Of a stretch of DNA of 64,000 nt, positions 34,323-44,371 are shown piece by piece. Positions within the stretch are counted from its first letter, which is position 1. Each line of letters opens with the position of its first letter. Source of the stretch: an uncultured Dorea sp. (GTDB lineage Bacteria; Bacillota; Clostridia; Lachnospirales; Lachnospiraceae); the NCBI GenBank assembly GCA_910588745.1, contig CAJURK010000004.1:15311-79310 (forward strand), in the 5' to 3' direction. The notes under the pieces were generated by a model. The model had not been told where the DNA came from. It did not search any database and worked only from the letters and a program-made list of their open reading frames with translations. Both the position numbers and the translations under genes were made by a program.

Positions 34323-35033
34323 ATGAAAAAAGAAGAAAAGTACGGAGCAAGATCGGGGGAAGCGTGCGCGGATAGGGATGAACCCTGTAGGTACGTGCTG
34401 AAAAGGGATTCGGAGCAGTCTGCGGTGAAGGAAGCGACGGCGGCTTATGGAATCCAGAAAAAACAAGGCGAGTACACCCTGGAAGATTACTATGCGCTGC
34501 CGGATGATATAAGGGTGGAGCTGATTGACGGCGTCATCTATGATATGTCGTCGCCGAGGACGGTACATCAGGATATTGCGTTTATGATCCATATGGCATT
34601 TTATGATTATGTGAAGAAGAATAAGAAGCCCTGCAGAGTATTTGAGGCTCCGGTGGACGTCCAGCTTTTTTGTGATAATAAAACCATGGTTCAGCCGGAT
34701 GTGCTGGTAGTCTGCGACCGGGACAAGATAAAAGGATTTGGAATCTTCGGCGCGCCGGATTTTATCCTTGAGATACTTTCGAAATCTACCAGAAAGAAAG
34801 ATATGGGTATTAAGCTTGAAAAATATATGGAGGCGGGGGTGCGGGAATACTGGATTATCGACCCCTGTAAGGAAGCGCTGATTACCTATTATTTTGAGGA
34901 TGAGAATTTTTTGCCCTGCGTATATCCGCTGACAGGAAGCGTGCCGGTAGCGATTACAGGAGGGGAGCTTCAGATTGATTTAGAGACTGTGGCAGAATCC
35001 AACCGGGAATTAGGGTTACTGGGAGCGGAGTGA
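34323..35033 (+). CDS. Uma2-family (DUF820) PD-(D/E)XK nuclease-fold protein
   Basis: 236 residues. After a 45-residue charged start, the Uma2 core begins at YTLEDYYALPDDIRVELIDGVIYDM. Candidate catalytic positions: Glu in RVELIDG, Asp in QPDVLVV, and the E-x-K-like pair in FILEILSKST. The family has the restriction-endonuclease fold and is common in cyanobacteria and Firmicutes, but a cellular role is not established. ATG with GGGGGAAG upstream. Nothing nearby (no methylase, no toxin partner) suggests a restriction or toxin system. Confidence 0.88.
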   Translation: MKKEEKYGARSGEACADRDEPCRYVLKRDSEQSAVKEATAAYGIQKKQGEYTLEDYYALPDDIRVELIDGVIYDMSSPRTVHQDIAFMIHMAFYDYVKKNKKPCRVFEAPVDVQLFCDNKTMVQPDVLVVCDRDKIKGFGIFGAPDFILEILSKSTRKKDMGIKLEKYMEAGVREYWIIDPCKEALITYYFEDENFLPCVYPLTGSVPVAITGGELQIDLETVAESNRELGLLGAE

Positions 35034-35083
35034 ACGGCGGCCATGCGGCGCAAACGTGTCAAAGATTTTTTGTTTTGCAGCAA

Positions 35084-35247
35084 TAGTGTGCTGACTGCAT
35101 TATATTCAGGCAAACCTTCTTGCCTATCCGTCCATCTGCCGCGTTGGATTTTCTATCCGTAGCCACCGCTACGCCGTCGAAAATCCGCCTTGCAGATGAG
35201 CGAATATTCTGCGGAGTTTCGCCAGATATAATGCGGTCAGCACACTA
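35084..35247 (+). repeat. Nested long hairpin element, single copy
   Basis: An outer stem of about 22 bp (starting TAGTGTGCTGAC at 35084, closing CACACTA at 35241-35247) with one or two U-G pairs encloses CATCTGC/GCAGATG, GGATTTTC/GAAAATCC and CGTAGC/GCTACG with a CACC loop. It occupies most of the 290-bp gap between the Uma2 gene and trmL. No U-run follows. It is unlike copies A and B in sequence. Confidence 0.75.
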
Positions 35248-35323
35248 GTAAAGCGGGAGGGTTAAAATCCGACTGTCGGTTGGGGAGAGAACTTGCATTT
35301 ATACATTTGGGAGGAGATAGCGT

Positions 35324-35824
35324 ATGTTTCATATTGTATTATACGAACCGGAGATTCCGGCGAATACCGGAAATATCGGCCGTACCTGCGCGGCTACGAA
35401 TACCAGGCTTCATTTGATTGAGCCTCTTGGTTTTCGGCTGGATGAGAAAAGCCTTAGGCGTGCGGGGATGGATTATTGGAAGGATTTGGATGTGACTACC
35501 TACATCAATTATGATGATTTCATGGAAAAGAATCCGGATGCGAAGATTTATATGGCTACTACAAAGGCGCCTAATGTTTATACCGAGGCACAGTATGAGC
35601 CGGACTGCTTTCTTATGTTCGGAAAAGAAAGCGGAGGAATACCTGAAGAGATCTTGGCGAGACACAAAGAAAACAGCATTCGTATCCCCATGATGGGAGA
35701 TACGAGGTCTTTGAATCTCGGGAATTCAGTGGCGATTGTTTTGTATGAGGCGTTGAGGCAGAACGGATTCGCAGGGATGAATTTAGAGGGGCATTTGCAT
35801 CGTCTGGAGTGGGGTTCTTGCTAG
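35324..35824 (+). CDS. trmL: tRNA (cytidine(34)-2'-O)-methyltransferase (TrmL)
   Basis: SPOUT enzyme methylating the 2'-O of C34/U34 in tRNA-Leu isoacceptors. 166 residues, close to the usual size. The start NTGNIGRTCAATN is the family hallmark, and the trefoil knot is seen in MFGKESGGIPEEIL and IPMMGDTRSLNLGNSVAIVLYE. ATG behind GGGAGGAGA. Monocistronic by context. Confidence 0.95.
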   Translation: MFHIVLYEPEIPANTGNIGRTCAATNTRLHLIEPLGFRLDEKSLRRAGMDYWKDLDVTTYINYDDFMEKNPDAKIYMATTKAPNVYTEAQYEPDCFLMFGKESGGIPEEILARHKENSIRIPMMGDTRSLNLGNSVAIVLYEALRQNGFAGMNLEGHLHRLEWGSC

Positions 35825-35923
35825 GAAACGCCCGGACAGTAATCAAATTTGAGATAAATGTGTAAAAAAGTTGGAATATACTAAAAATATTTACAAAAAA
35901 ATGAAAGGATTTGGTAAAATAAA

Positions 35924-35952
35924 TGGATTTTTAGTCAAAGGCGAAGTATAAT
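35924..35952 (+). promoter_or_regulatory. Promoter of the second V-type ATPase operon
   Basis: A perfect TATAAT (35947-35952) with a weak -35 TGGATT (35924-35929) at 17 bp, in AT-rich DNA about 47 bp before the first gene. Confidence 0.6.
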
Positions 35953-35998
35953 AAGATGGAATGTTTTTTACTTTGTAAATGAGAGAGGTGGTGAATAG

Positions 35999-36307
35999 AT
36001 GGTAGAAGAGACTATTCGTACAATCAAAGAAGCGGAGCGGAAAGCCGATGAACTGGTGAAGCAGGCGGAGGACAAATGCTCTGAGATTTTGGAGAGGGCA
36101 TCTGCGCAAGCCAGTGAGGCAAAGGAGCAGGCCGTCCGGGAGGCCAAAGCATCTGCGGAAGCCAAACTGGCGGCGGTAAAAGCGGAAGGTGATGAATCTG
36201 TTAAAAAAGCATTACAAGATGTAGATAAGCAGATCGCCTCTCTTAAGACAGATGCGGGACAAAAGGCAGAAGAGGCTATAGCGGCTGTTATAGCGGATAT
36301 TGCGTAA
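35999..36307 (+). CDS. ntpF: V-type ATPase subunit G/H (peripheral stalk), operon 2
   Basis: 102 residues, a single long Ala/Glu/Lys coiled coil (IKEAERKADELVKQAEDKCSEI..., AREAKASAEAKL-like) that pairs with subunit E in the stator stalk. ATG behind AGAGGTGG. Heads the operon, 37 bp before subunit I. Not similar in sequence to the stalk subunit of operon 1 beyond the coiled-coil character; identity rests on position and composition. Confidence 0.8.
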   Translation: MVEETIRTIKEAERKADELVKQAEDKCSEILERASAQASEAKEQAVREAKASAEAKLAAVKAEGDESVKKALQDVDKQIASLKTDAGQKAEEAIAAVIADIA

Positions 36308-36344
36308 TCCGGCATACAGTAATGAGTAAAGGAGGGATGCGGTT

Positions 36345-38369
36345 ATGGCAGTACTGCAGATGCAAAGAGTGAGTATCTGCGCGCTTAAGAAAGACCGTAA
36401 AGCCATTCTGGAGAAGCTTCAGTCTATGGGTATCATGGAGATTAACCACATGATAGAGGATGACGAAGGTTTTGAACGGATGGATACAATGAATGCCAGG
36501 CAGGGGTTTGAAAGAAACGCCCAGACAGCGGATCATGCGCTGGATGTATTGAATCAGTATGTTCCAGAGAAGAAATCCATGTTTGCAGGCCTGGAAGGAA
36601 AGAAACTTGTAGGGCAGGATCAGTTCCAGAAGACGGTTTCCAGAAAAAAGGAAATTATGAGGGACGCTAAGGCTTTGCTGGACTTTAGCAAGGAAATAGC
36701 AGAGAGCAAAGCGGGCATTCTGAAGCTGGAGAATCAGATAGAAAGTTTGAATCCCTGGATGGCTCTGGACGCGCCTATGAATTTTAGCGGGACGGCAAAG
36801 ACTTCTATGATGCTTGGAACCATGGCCCCGGGAACCACACAGGAGGCTGTATATTCGTTGATTTCAGCGCATGCTCCGAATACGGAGGCCGTGGATGTGG
36901 AAATCATTGCCTCTGATAAAGACGCAGTGTATCTCGCGGTATTCTGTATGAAGAATGACGAGCGTACGGTGGAGGACGCGCTGAGAGCGGGAGGTTTTGC
37001 GAGGCCGACTCAATTGATGGATAAAGCGCCTCGGCAGGCAAAGGAAGATTATGAAGCGGAGAAGAAGAAACTGGAGTCCCGGATTAGCGGGATTGCAAAG
37101 GAGATTGCAGGGAAAGAAGGTATCCGTGAAGAACTGAAGGTGATATCCGATTATTTCCGTATCCGTGCGGAGAAGTATGAGATACTCGGAACGCTCCCGC
37201 AGTCGCAGAGAACCTTTATCATCAGCGGTTATGTTGCGAAAAGGTATGTTCCTTCCGTAGAGAAAGCCATCGGCGGCAGATTTGACTGTATCGTGGACGT
37301 GGAAGAACTCAAAGAAGAAGAGGAACCGCCGGTAATCTTAAGCAACAATGGTTTCTCAGCCAGTGTAGAAGGCGTACTGGAATCGTATGCGCTGCCCCAT
37401 AAAGGGGAGTTTGACCCGACAACGATTATGTCGTTTTTCTATGTGTTTTTCTTTGGTATGATGCTGTCCGACGCGGCATACGGAGCAATCTTGGCGATTG
37501 CATGTTTTGTGGTATTGAAGAAGTTCCCGCGGATGGGCGCAGGAATGAAGAAGATGATGAAGATGTTTATGTACTGCGGTATCTCTACGCTGATTTGGGG
37601 AATTTTGTTCGGCGGATATTTTGGCAATGTAGTGGATATCGTGTCGGCGACATTCTTCGGAAAGACGGTTACCGTACCGGCATTGTGGTTCGCGCCGCTG
37701 AACGACCCGATGAAGCTGCTGATCTATTCCCTGGCGTTTGGACTAGTGCATTTGTTCGTGGGTTTGGGAATCAAAGGCTATATGCTGATTAAGGACGGAA
37801 AGACTCTGGACTTCTTCTGCGATGTGGTTTTGTGGTACGCATTTCTGATCGGTTTGATTCTGATGCTGATTCCGACGGATATTTTCGCATCGATTATGGG
37901 ATCAAAGGTTGTATTCCCGGATGCCCTTAACAAGTTGGCAAAGGGACTTGCAATTGTAGGCGCTCTGGGACTGGTACTTATGTCGGGGCGTGAGAATAAG
38001 AATCCTGCGCTGCGGCTGGCATTAGGCGCATATGACCTATATAATATCACAGGATGGCTCAGCGACGTGTTATCCTATTCCCGTCTGCTGGCTCTGGGTC
38101 TTGCTACCGGAGTTATTGCTTCGGTTATTAACCAGATGGCAAGCATGGCAGGAAATGGTATCGTGGGAGCAATTGTTTTTATTCTTATATTTATTGTGGG
38201 ACATACGCTGAACCTTGCAATTAATCTGCTGGGAGCTTATGTACACACCAACCGTCTCCAGTTCGTAGAGTTCTTTGGAAAGTTCTATGAAGGCGGCGGC
38301 AAGGCGTTTCATCCATTTGAGTCGGATACGATGTATGTAACCATTCAGGATGGAAGCGAGAGTAATTAG
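36345..38369 (+). CDS. ntpI: V-type ATPase subunit I (a subunit), operon 2
   Basis: 674 residues: a long cytosolic part (1-355, with coiled coils and SQRTFIISGYVAKRYV) and about seven or eight membrane helices from DPTTIMSFFYVFFFGMMLSDAAYG on. The ion-path Arg is in VLSYSRLLALGLATGVIAS near residue 570, typical of the NtpI branch that works with Na+-binding c-rings. ATG with AAAGGAGGG. Followed by a 155-bp gap with a hairpin before ntpK. Confidence 0.93.
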   Translation: MAVLQMQRVSICALKKDRKAILEKLQSMGIMEINHMIEDDEGFERMDTMNARQGFERNAQTADHALDVLNQYVPEKKSMFAGLEGKKLVGQDQFQKTVSRKKEIMRDAKALLDFSKEIAESKAGILKLENQIESLNPWMALDAPMNFSGTAKTSMMLGTMAPGTTQEAVYSLISAHAPNTEAVDVEIIASDKDAVYLAVFCMKNDERTVEDALRAGGFARPTQLMDKAPRQAKEDYEAEKKKLESRISGIAKEIAGKEGIREELKVISDYFRIRAEKYEILGTLPQSQRTFIISGYVAKRYVPSVEKAIGGRFDCIVDVEELKEEEEPPVILSNNGFSASVEGVLESYALPHKGEFDPTTIMSFFYVFFFGMMLSDAAYGAILAIACFVVLKKFPRMGAGMKKMMKMFMYCGISTLIWGILFGGYFGNVVDIVSATFFGKTVTVPALWFAPLNDPMKLLIYSLAFGLVHLFVGLGIKGYMLIKDGKTLDFFCDVVLWYAFLIGLILMLIPTDIFASIMGSKVVFPDALNKLAKGLAIVGALGLVLMSGRENKNPALRLALGAYDLYNITGWLSDVLSYSRLLALGLATGVIASVINQMASMAGNGIVGAIVFILIFIVGHTLNLAINLLGAYVHTNRLQFVEFFGKFYEGGGKAFHPFESDTMYVTIQDGSESN

Positions 38370-38374
38370 TTATT

Positions 38375-38431
38375 GCCTGCGGATGCCTCGCAACATTGCT
38401 GCATGAGGCATGAAACAGTGAAAGAACAGGC
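38375..38431 (+). promoter_or_regulatory. Intercistronic hairpin between ntpI and ntpK (operon 2)
   Basis: ATGCCTC/GAGGCAT (38383-38389, 38405-38411) with GCA..TGC inside, enclosed by GCCTG/CAGGC (38375-38379, 38427-38431). It stands 6 nt after the ntpI stop, in a 155-bp gap that is unusually long for this operon, before the gene whose product is needed in the most copies. Confidence 0.6.
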
Positions 38432-38509
38432 AGCGACAAGAATTCATTCTGCCGGGTACGGCATGTATGATAATAATCCGTAAGGATGAGTTTAAGAAAT
38501 GATAATTAA

Positions 38510-39019
<510 letters not shown>

Positions 39020-39061
39020 GGGTAAATTATTAGGAGAAATCAGGGAAAAGGAGAGCGAAGC

Positions 39062-39652
39062 ATGACTGGATTAGAAAAAATGAAAAGTCAGATTCTGGAC
39101 GAAGCGAAGGCTTTGGCTGATAGTAAGATAGCAGAAGCGAACCGCAGGGCAGAAGAGATTCTTGAAGAAGCAAAAGCAGATGCCGAGAAGTCCGCCGCAA
39201 ACATTTCCCAAAGATCAGACAAGGATGTTGCGAACTATAAAGAGCGAATCCTCTCTTCCATCGATCTGCAGAAGAGGACAAAGCTTCTGGCTGCAAAGCA
39301 GGAAGTGATCGCAGAGGTATTAGATCAATCCTATGACAGGCTGAAGACGATGAAAATAGGGGAATATTTTGCAATGCTTCTTAAGCTGGCAGAGAAATAC
39401 GTTCTTCCGCAGGAAGGAACTATTTATTTCTCAAAGGCAGACCTTGCGAGAATGCCGGAGAGCTTTGAGAGCGATGTGAAGAAGCTTGCGGAAGCGAAAG
39501 GCGGGAAGCTTGATATTTCAGGAGAAGGAAGGAATATTGAGAACGGTTTTGTTCTTGCTTATGGCGGAATTGAAGAGAACTGCACATTAAAGGCAATATT
39601 TGATGCGAAGAGAGATGAGTTTGCAGATAAGATTCATCATATTCTATTTTAA
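39062..39652 (+). CDS. ntpE: V-type ATPase subunit E (peripheral stalk), operon 2
   Basis: 196 residues with a long N-terminal coiled coil (MKSQILDEAKALADSKIAEANRRAEEI) and a C-terminal globular domain (IENGFVLAYGGIEENCTLKAIFDAKRDEF) that carries the family's end motif. ATG behind AAAAGGAGAG. Follows ntpK by 42 bp and precedes ntpC by 23 bp. Confidence 0.92.
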   Translation: MTGLEKMKSQILDEAKALADSKIAEANRRAEEILEEAKADAEKSAANISQRSDKDVANYKERILSSIDLQKRTKLLAAKQEVIAEVLDQSYDRLKTMKIGEYFAMLLKLAEKYVLPQEGTIYFSKADLARMPESFESDVKKLAEAKGGKLDISGEGRNIENGFVLAYGGIEENCTLKAIFDAKRDEFADKIHHILF

Positions 39653-39675
39653 CGCGTAAGAAAGGAAAATGTAGC

Positions 39676-40644
39676 ATGAGTGAACAATATACTTACGCGG
39701 TTGCCCGCATACGGGCGCTGGAAGTGTCGCTGTTTTCAAATTCCGGCATTGACCAGCTTATGGCGTGCCAGACATATGAACAGTGCCTGCAGCTCTTGTC
39801 TGAGAAAGGTTGGGGAGACGCGGAGACCGGTTTGAATGCGGAAGCCATGCTGTCTAAGGAAGAGGAGAAGATTTGGGAGATCGTAAAGGAACTGCACATA
39901 CCGATGGAGACATTTAACGTGCTGTCCTATCCCAAGCTGTTCCACAATCTGAAAGCTGCTATCAAGGAAGTGTGTACGGAAGAAATGGAACGCCATATCT
40001 TTTACGACGACGTAAGCATTCCGGGAGAGGAAATGCTTGCAATTGTGAAAGAAAAGGAGTTTGACCGGCTTCCGAAGGAGATGCAGGAGGCGGCAGGCGA
40101 GGCCTATGAGTCTCTTCTTCATACCAGGGATGGGCAGATGTGCGATGTCATTATCGACAGAGCCGCCCTGGAGGCGATCAGGAAAGCCGGAAGAGACGCA
40201 AAGGATGCAATCATCCGGGATTACGCAGAATCTACCATAGCCGTGGCAGACATCAAGATTGCAGTGCGTTCGGCAAAAACCGCGAAGTCTTTGGATTTTA
40301 TGAATCGGGCAATGGCAGAATGTGACAGCCTGAGTGTAAGTCAGCTTGCGAAGGCGGCTCTCGGAGGCATGGATGCAGTCCGGGAATACCTGCAGGGGAC
40401 AGAATATACAGAAGGGGCTGACGCTCTGGCAGAGTCTCCTTCTGCATTTGAGCGCTGGTGTGACAATCGAATCATTCAGACCATCAGTCCACAGAAATAT
40501 AAGGCATTTGGCATAGGACCTGTCGTGGCCTATGTAATTGCCAGACAAAATGAAATAAAAACGGTGCGGATCATCCTGTCAGGAAAGCAGAACGGCCTGT
40601 CAGATGAGTCCATCCGGGAAAGGGTAAGGGAAATGTATGTATAA
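39676..40644 (+). CDS. ntpC: V-type ATPase subunit C (central-stalk socket), operon 2
   Basis: 322 residues, all helical, AC39/d family (YAVARIRALEVSLFSNSGIDQLM start; ENEIKTVRIIL-type end: RQNEIKTVRIILSGKQNG). It links the membrane ring to the rotor. ATG with GAAAGGAAAATG. Its last 8 bp overlap ntpG, coupling the two. Confidence 0.93.
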   Translation: MSEQYTYAVARIRALEVSLFSNSGIDQLMACQTYEQCLQLLSEKGWGDAETGLNAEAMLSKEEEKIWEIVKELHIPMETFNVLSYPKLFHNLKAAIKEVCTEEMERHIFYDDVSIPGEEMLAIVKEKEFDRLPKEMQEAAGEAYESLLHTRDGQMCDVIIDRAALEAIRKAGRDAKDAIIRDYAESTIAVADIKIAVRSAKTAKSLDFMNRAMAECDSLSVSQLAKAALGGMDAVREYLQGTEYTEGADALAESPSAFERWCDNRIIQTISPQKYKAFGIGPVVAYVIARQNEIKTVRIILSGKQNGLSDESIRERVREMYV

Positions 40645-40954
40645 GGTTGCAGTAATGGGCGATTATGACAGTATTTACGGTTTTGCCACTCTGGGACTGG
40701 ATACATTTCCGGTAAACGACCCTTCAGAGGCAGCCAGAATACTGCATCAGCTTGCAGACGGGAAGTATGGGATTATCTATATCACAGAAGCCCTGGCGGC
40801 ACAGTTAAAGCATGAGATTTCAAAATATCAGGAACAGATTAGTCCGGCGATTATTCAGATTCCAGGTGTTTCAGGCAACACCGGAGCAGGAGTGACAGGA
40901 GTAAAGAAGTCTGTGGAAACCGCAGTTGGTTCCGATATATTGTTTGGTGAATAG
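40637..40954 (+). CDS. ntpG: V-type ATPase subunit F (rotor), operon 2
   Basis: 105 residues with the subunit F fold: MYKVAVMGDYDSIYGFATLGLD start, YGIIYITEALAAQL, and PAIIQIPGVSGNTGAG. ATG 40637 overlaps the ntpC stop by 8 bp, with AAGGG upstream. 17 bp before ntpA. Confidence 0.93.
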   Translation: MYKVAVMGDYDSIYGFATLGLDTFPVNDPSEAARILHQLADGKYGIIYITEALAAQLKHEISKYQEQISPAIIQIPGVSGNTGAGVTGVKKSVETAVGSDILFGE

Positions 40955-40971
40955 TGGGGTGATTAATCAAA

Positions 40972-42741
40972 ATGAGTAGTATAGGTACAATAAAAAAAGT
41001 AGCAGGACCTTTGGTTATCGCATCCGGTATGCGTGATGCCAATATGTCCGACGTTGTACGTGTTAGTAAGCGGCGTTTGATTGGAGAGATTATCGAGATG
41101 CACGGCGACGAGGCGTCCATCCAGGTATATGAGGAGACGTCAGGCCTTGGACCCGGTGAGCCGGTAGAATCTACAGGCGCGCCTATGTCCGTTGAGCTGG
41201 GGCCTGGTCTTATTACCAGTATTTATGACGGAATTCAGCGTCCGCTCGACGACATTATGAAGATTTCAGGAAATAACTTACAGCGCGGCGTGGAAGTTGC
41301 TTCCCTGAAAAGAGATAAGAAGTGGGAATTTGTCCCGGTTGCGAAGGCCGGCGATACCGTAGAGGCCGGAGACGTACTGGGAACCGTACAGGAAACCGCT
41401 GTTGTACAGCAGAAAATCATGGTTCCTTACGGTGTAAAAGGTACGGTAAAAGAAGTGAAGTCCGGTGAATTTACGGTAGAAGAAGTGGTAGCTGTGATTA
41501 CAACTAATGAAGGCGATAAAGAACTTACCATGATGCAGAAATGGCCGGTTCGTAAGGGACGTCCTTATGTGAAGAAACTGCCGCTTGACGCGCCGCTTGT
41601 TACAGGCCAGCGTGTGGTCGATACGTTCTTCCCGATTGCAAAGGGCGGCGTTGCTGCCGTTCCGGGGCCATTTGGAAGCGGTAAGACGGTTATCCAGCAT
41701 CAGCTTGCAAAATGGGCGGAAGCGGATATTGTGGTTTATATCGGATGCGGAGAGCGCGGTAATGAGATGACCGACGTTCTGAACGAATTCCCGGAGCTGA
41801 AAGACCCGAAGACGGGGCGTTCCCTGATGGAGAGGACTGTCTTGATTGCTAATACGTCAGACATGCCGTTTGCGGCTCGTGAGGCTTCTATTTATACAGG
41901 TATTACGATTGCGGAGTATTTCCGCGATATGGGATATTCCGTAGCTTTGATGGCGGATTCTACCTCCCGTTGGGCCGAGGCGCTTCGCGAGATGTCCGGA
42001 CGTCTGGAAGAGATGCCTGGAGAGGAAGGTTATCCGGCATATTTGGGTTCCCGTCTGGCAGAGTTCTACGAGAGAGCGGGACGCGTGCAGTCGTTAGGAC
42101 AGGATAAGAGAGAAGGCGCTCTGTCTGTAATCGGTGCAGTATCGCCTCCGGGCGGCGATACCTCCGAGCCGGTATCCCAGGCAACCCTTCGTATTGTAAA
42201 GGTATTCTGGGGACTGGATGCTGCTCTTGCATATAAGAGACATTTCCCGGCTATTAACTGGCTGACCAGCTATTCTCTGTACTTGGATAATATGCAGAAC
42301 TGGTTTAATGAAACCGTTGCAGAGGACTGGATGGAAGACCGCCAGAAGATGATGAGTCTTCTGACTGAAGAGGCAGCTTTGGAAGAGATCGTACAGATGG
42401 TAGGTATGGACGCGTTATCGCCTATCGACCGTCTAAAGATGGAAGCGGCAAGATCCATCCGTGAGGACTTCCTGCACCAGAACTCTTTCCATGAAGTAGA
42501 TACCTACACGCCGCTCAGAAAGCAGTACCTGATGATGAAGCTGGTAGTTGCATTCTACGAGCTTGCTTCCGAGGCGCTGGGCAAGGGCGCGTCTATGAAG
42601 GTTCTTCTTGGAATGGATGTAAGAGAAAGAATCGGCCGTTATAAGTATACGAAGGCTGAGGACATTGAGAAAGAATATGAGAAGATTATGAACGAACTCC
42701 ACGAAGAGATTTCAGGAGCATTCGGGAAGGAGGACTTCTAA
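40972..42741 (+). CDS. ntpA: V-type ATPase catalytic subunit A, operon 2
   Basis: 589 residues. P-loop GPFGSGKT (about 231-238), [47 protein letters not shown], and an A-type bulge domain. ATG preceded by GGGGTGATT. The catalytic wording is that of classic bacterial and archaeal NtpA, unlike the GGFGTGKT of operon 1. Ends 3 bp before ntpB. Confidence 0.97.
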   Translation: MSSIGTIKKVAGPLVIASGMRDANMSDVVRVSKRRLIGEIIEMHGDEASIQVYEETSGLGPGEPVESTGAPMSVELGPGLITSIYDGIQRPLDDIMKISGNNLQRGVEVASLKRDKKWEFVPVAKAGDTVEAGDVLGTVQETAVVQQKIMVPYGVKGTVKEVKSGEFTVEEVVAVITTNEGDKELTMMQKWPVRKGRPYVKKLPLDAPLVTGQRVVDTFFPIAKGGVAAVPGPFGSGKTVIQHQLAKWAEADIVVYIGCGERGNEMTDVLNEFPELKDPKTGRSLMERTVLIANTSDMPFAAREASIYTGITIAEYFRDMGYSVALMADSTSRWAEALREMSGRLEEMPGEEGYPAYLGSRLAEFYERAGRVQSLGQDKREGALSVIGAVSPPGGDTSEPVSQATLRIVKVFWGLDAALAYKRHFPAINWLTSYSLYLDNMQNWFNETVAEDWMEDRQKMMSLLTEEAALEEIVQMVGMDALSPIDRLKMEAARSIREDFLHQNSFHEVDTYTPLRKQYLMMKLVVAFYELASEALGKGASMKVLLGMDVRERIGRYKYTKAEDIEKEYEKIMNELHEEISGAFGKEDF

Positions 42742-42744
42742 ATT

Positions 42745-44118
42745 ATGCCAAAGGAATATAGAACCATACAGGAAGTTGCCGGACCGCTGATGATGGTAAA
42801 GGGTGTAGAGGGAGTCGCATTTGACGAACTCGGCGAGATTGAGCTTGCAACCGGCGAGACCCGTCGGTGCAAGGTGTTAGAGGTGGACGGCGACAATGTT
42901 GTAGTACAGCTCTACGAGAATGCTGCCGGCATCAATTTGAGCAACAGTAAAGTCCGTTTCTTAGGACGCAGCATGGAGCTTGGCGTATCCGGTGATATGC
43001 TGGGACGTGTATTTGACGGTCTGGGACGTCCGATTGACGACGGACCGGAGATTCTGCCGGATGAGAGAAGGGATATCAACGGCCTGCCTATGAACCCGGC
43101 GGCCAGAGTATACCCAGAGGAGTTTATACAGACCGGCGTATCTGCGATCGACGGCCTGAATACGCTGGTTCGCGGACAGAAGCTTCCGATTTTCTCCTGT
43201 TCCGGTCTGCCCCATTCACAGCTTGCCGCACAGATTGCGAGACAGGCGAAGGTTCGGGGAACCGACGAGAAATTCGCCGTTGTATTTGCGGCGATGGGTA
43301 TTACTTTCGAGGAGTCCAACTACTTTATCGAGTCCTTTAAGGAGACAGGAGCCATTGACAGAACAGTTCTGTTTATCAATCTGGCAAACGACCCGGCGGT
43401 AGAGCGTATCTCTACGCCTCGTATGGCGCTGACCGCAGCAGAGTATCTAGCATTCGAGAAAGAGATGCACGTGCTGGTTATCTTAACAGATATTACAAAC
43501 TATGCGGACGCGCTTCGTGAGATTTCCGCTGCGAAAAAGGAAGTTCCGGGACGCCGCGGCTATCCGGGATATATGTATACAGACCTTGCGACCATGTATG
43601 AACGTGCAGGACGCCAAAGAGGAAAGGATGGAAGTATCACGATGATTCCGATCCTTACCATGCCTGAGGATGATAAGACCCATCCGATTCCTGACCTTAC
43701 CGGATACATTACCGAGGGACAGGTAATCTTAAGCCGTGAGCTGTACCGCAAAGGTTTACAGCCGCCAATCGATGTGCTTCCGTCGCTGTCCCGTCTGAAA
43801 GACAAAGGTATTGGCGAAGGAAAGACAAGGGCGGATCATGCAAATACCATGAACCAGTTATTCGCGGCGTACTCCCGCGGTAAGGATGCGAAGGAATTGA
43901 TGACAATCCTTGGCGAAGCTGCGCTGACAGAGATTGACTTGAAGTATGCGGAATTTGCGGATGCATTTGAAAAAGAATACGTATCTCAGGGTTATAACAA
44001 TGACCGCGGTATTGAAGAGACTTTGGAAATCGGCTGGAAATTACTGTCTATGCTGCCAAGAGCAGAGCTGAAACGTATCGACGACAAGTTCCTTGACCAG
44101 TACTATGGTAAGCAGTAA
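42745..44118 (+). CDS. ntpB: V-type ATPase subunit B, operon 2
   Basis: 457 residues; non-catalytic partner of A. No P-loop ([17 protein letters not shown] instead), [28 protein letters not shown], and the Arg-finger region [23 protein letters not shown] with GGAAGGAGGA inside the end of ntpA. Unlike operon 1, where ntpD overlaps ntpB, here a 253-bp gap with a tandem duplication separates them. Confidence 0.97.
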   Translation: MPKEYRTIQEVAGPLMMVKGVEGVAFDELGEIELATGETRRCKVLEVDGDNVVVQLYENAAGINLSNSKVRFLGRSMELGVSGDMLGRVFDGLGRPIDDGPEILPDERRDINGLPMNPAARVYPEEFIQTGVSAIDGLNTLVRGQKLPIFSCSGLPHSQLAAQIARQAKVRGTDEKFAVVFAAMGITFEESNYFIESFKETGAIDRTVLFINLANDPAVERISTPRMALTAAEYLAFEKEMHVLVILTDITNYADALREISAAKKEVPGRRGYPGYMYTDLATMYERAGRQRGKDGSITMIPILTMPEDDKTHPIPDLTGYITEGQVILSRELYRKGLQPPIDVLPSLSRLKDKGIGEGKTRADHANTMNQLFAAYSRGKDAKELMTILGEAALTEIDLKYAEFADAFEKEYVSQGYNNDRGIEETLEIGWKLLSMLPRAELKRIDDKFLDQYYGKQ

Positions 44119-44133
44119 GCCGTGCGCGGATGT

Positions 44134-44335
44134 CCAGAAACAGTTATGCAGGCTTGCCTGCAGATAACTGATTCTGGACAGACGCATAGGGCGTCAGCCC
44201 GCAGCGAGAAGAAGCGAAGCGGAATCGAGCTGGCACGGCGGAAGGAGCCAGAGGATAACTGATTCTGGATAGACGCATAGGGCGTCAGCCCGCAGCGAGA
44301 AGAAGCGAAGCGGAATCGAGCTGGCATAGCGGAAG
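44134..44335 (+). repeat. 91-bp tandem duplication and hairpin between ntpB and ntpD
   Basis: Two 82-nt near-identical copies (44163-44244 and 44254-44335, period 91) differ at about three positions. The first is preceded by a long hairpin, CCAGAAACAGTTAT-GCAGGC / GCCTGC-AG-ATAACTGATTCTGG (44134-44177), whose 3' arm lies within the repeat. It fills most of the 253-bp gap before ntpD. No ORF continues through it sensibly. Confidence 0.9.
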
Positions 44336-44371
44336 AAAACCATAGATAGGAAGGAAAAGGAGGTTAGATAA

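Noticed and set aside
34323..35033. Uma2 gene as part of a restriction or toxin-antitoxin system
   Set aside because: No methyltransferase, antitoxin-like small gene or defence gene is adjacent.
44163..44335. Direct repeats between ntpB and ntpD as a CRISPR array
   Set aside because: Only two long units with a 9-bp spacer and no cas genes; this is a tandem duplication.
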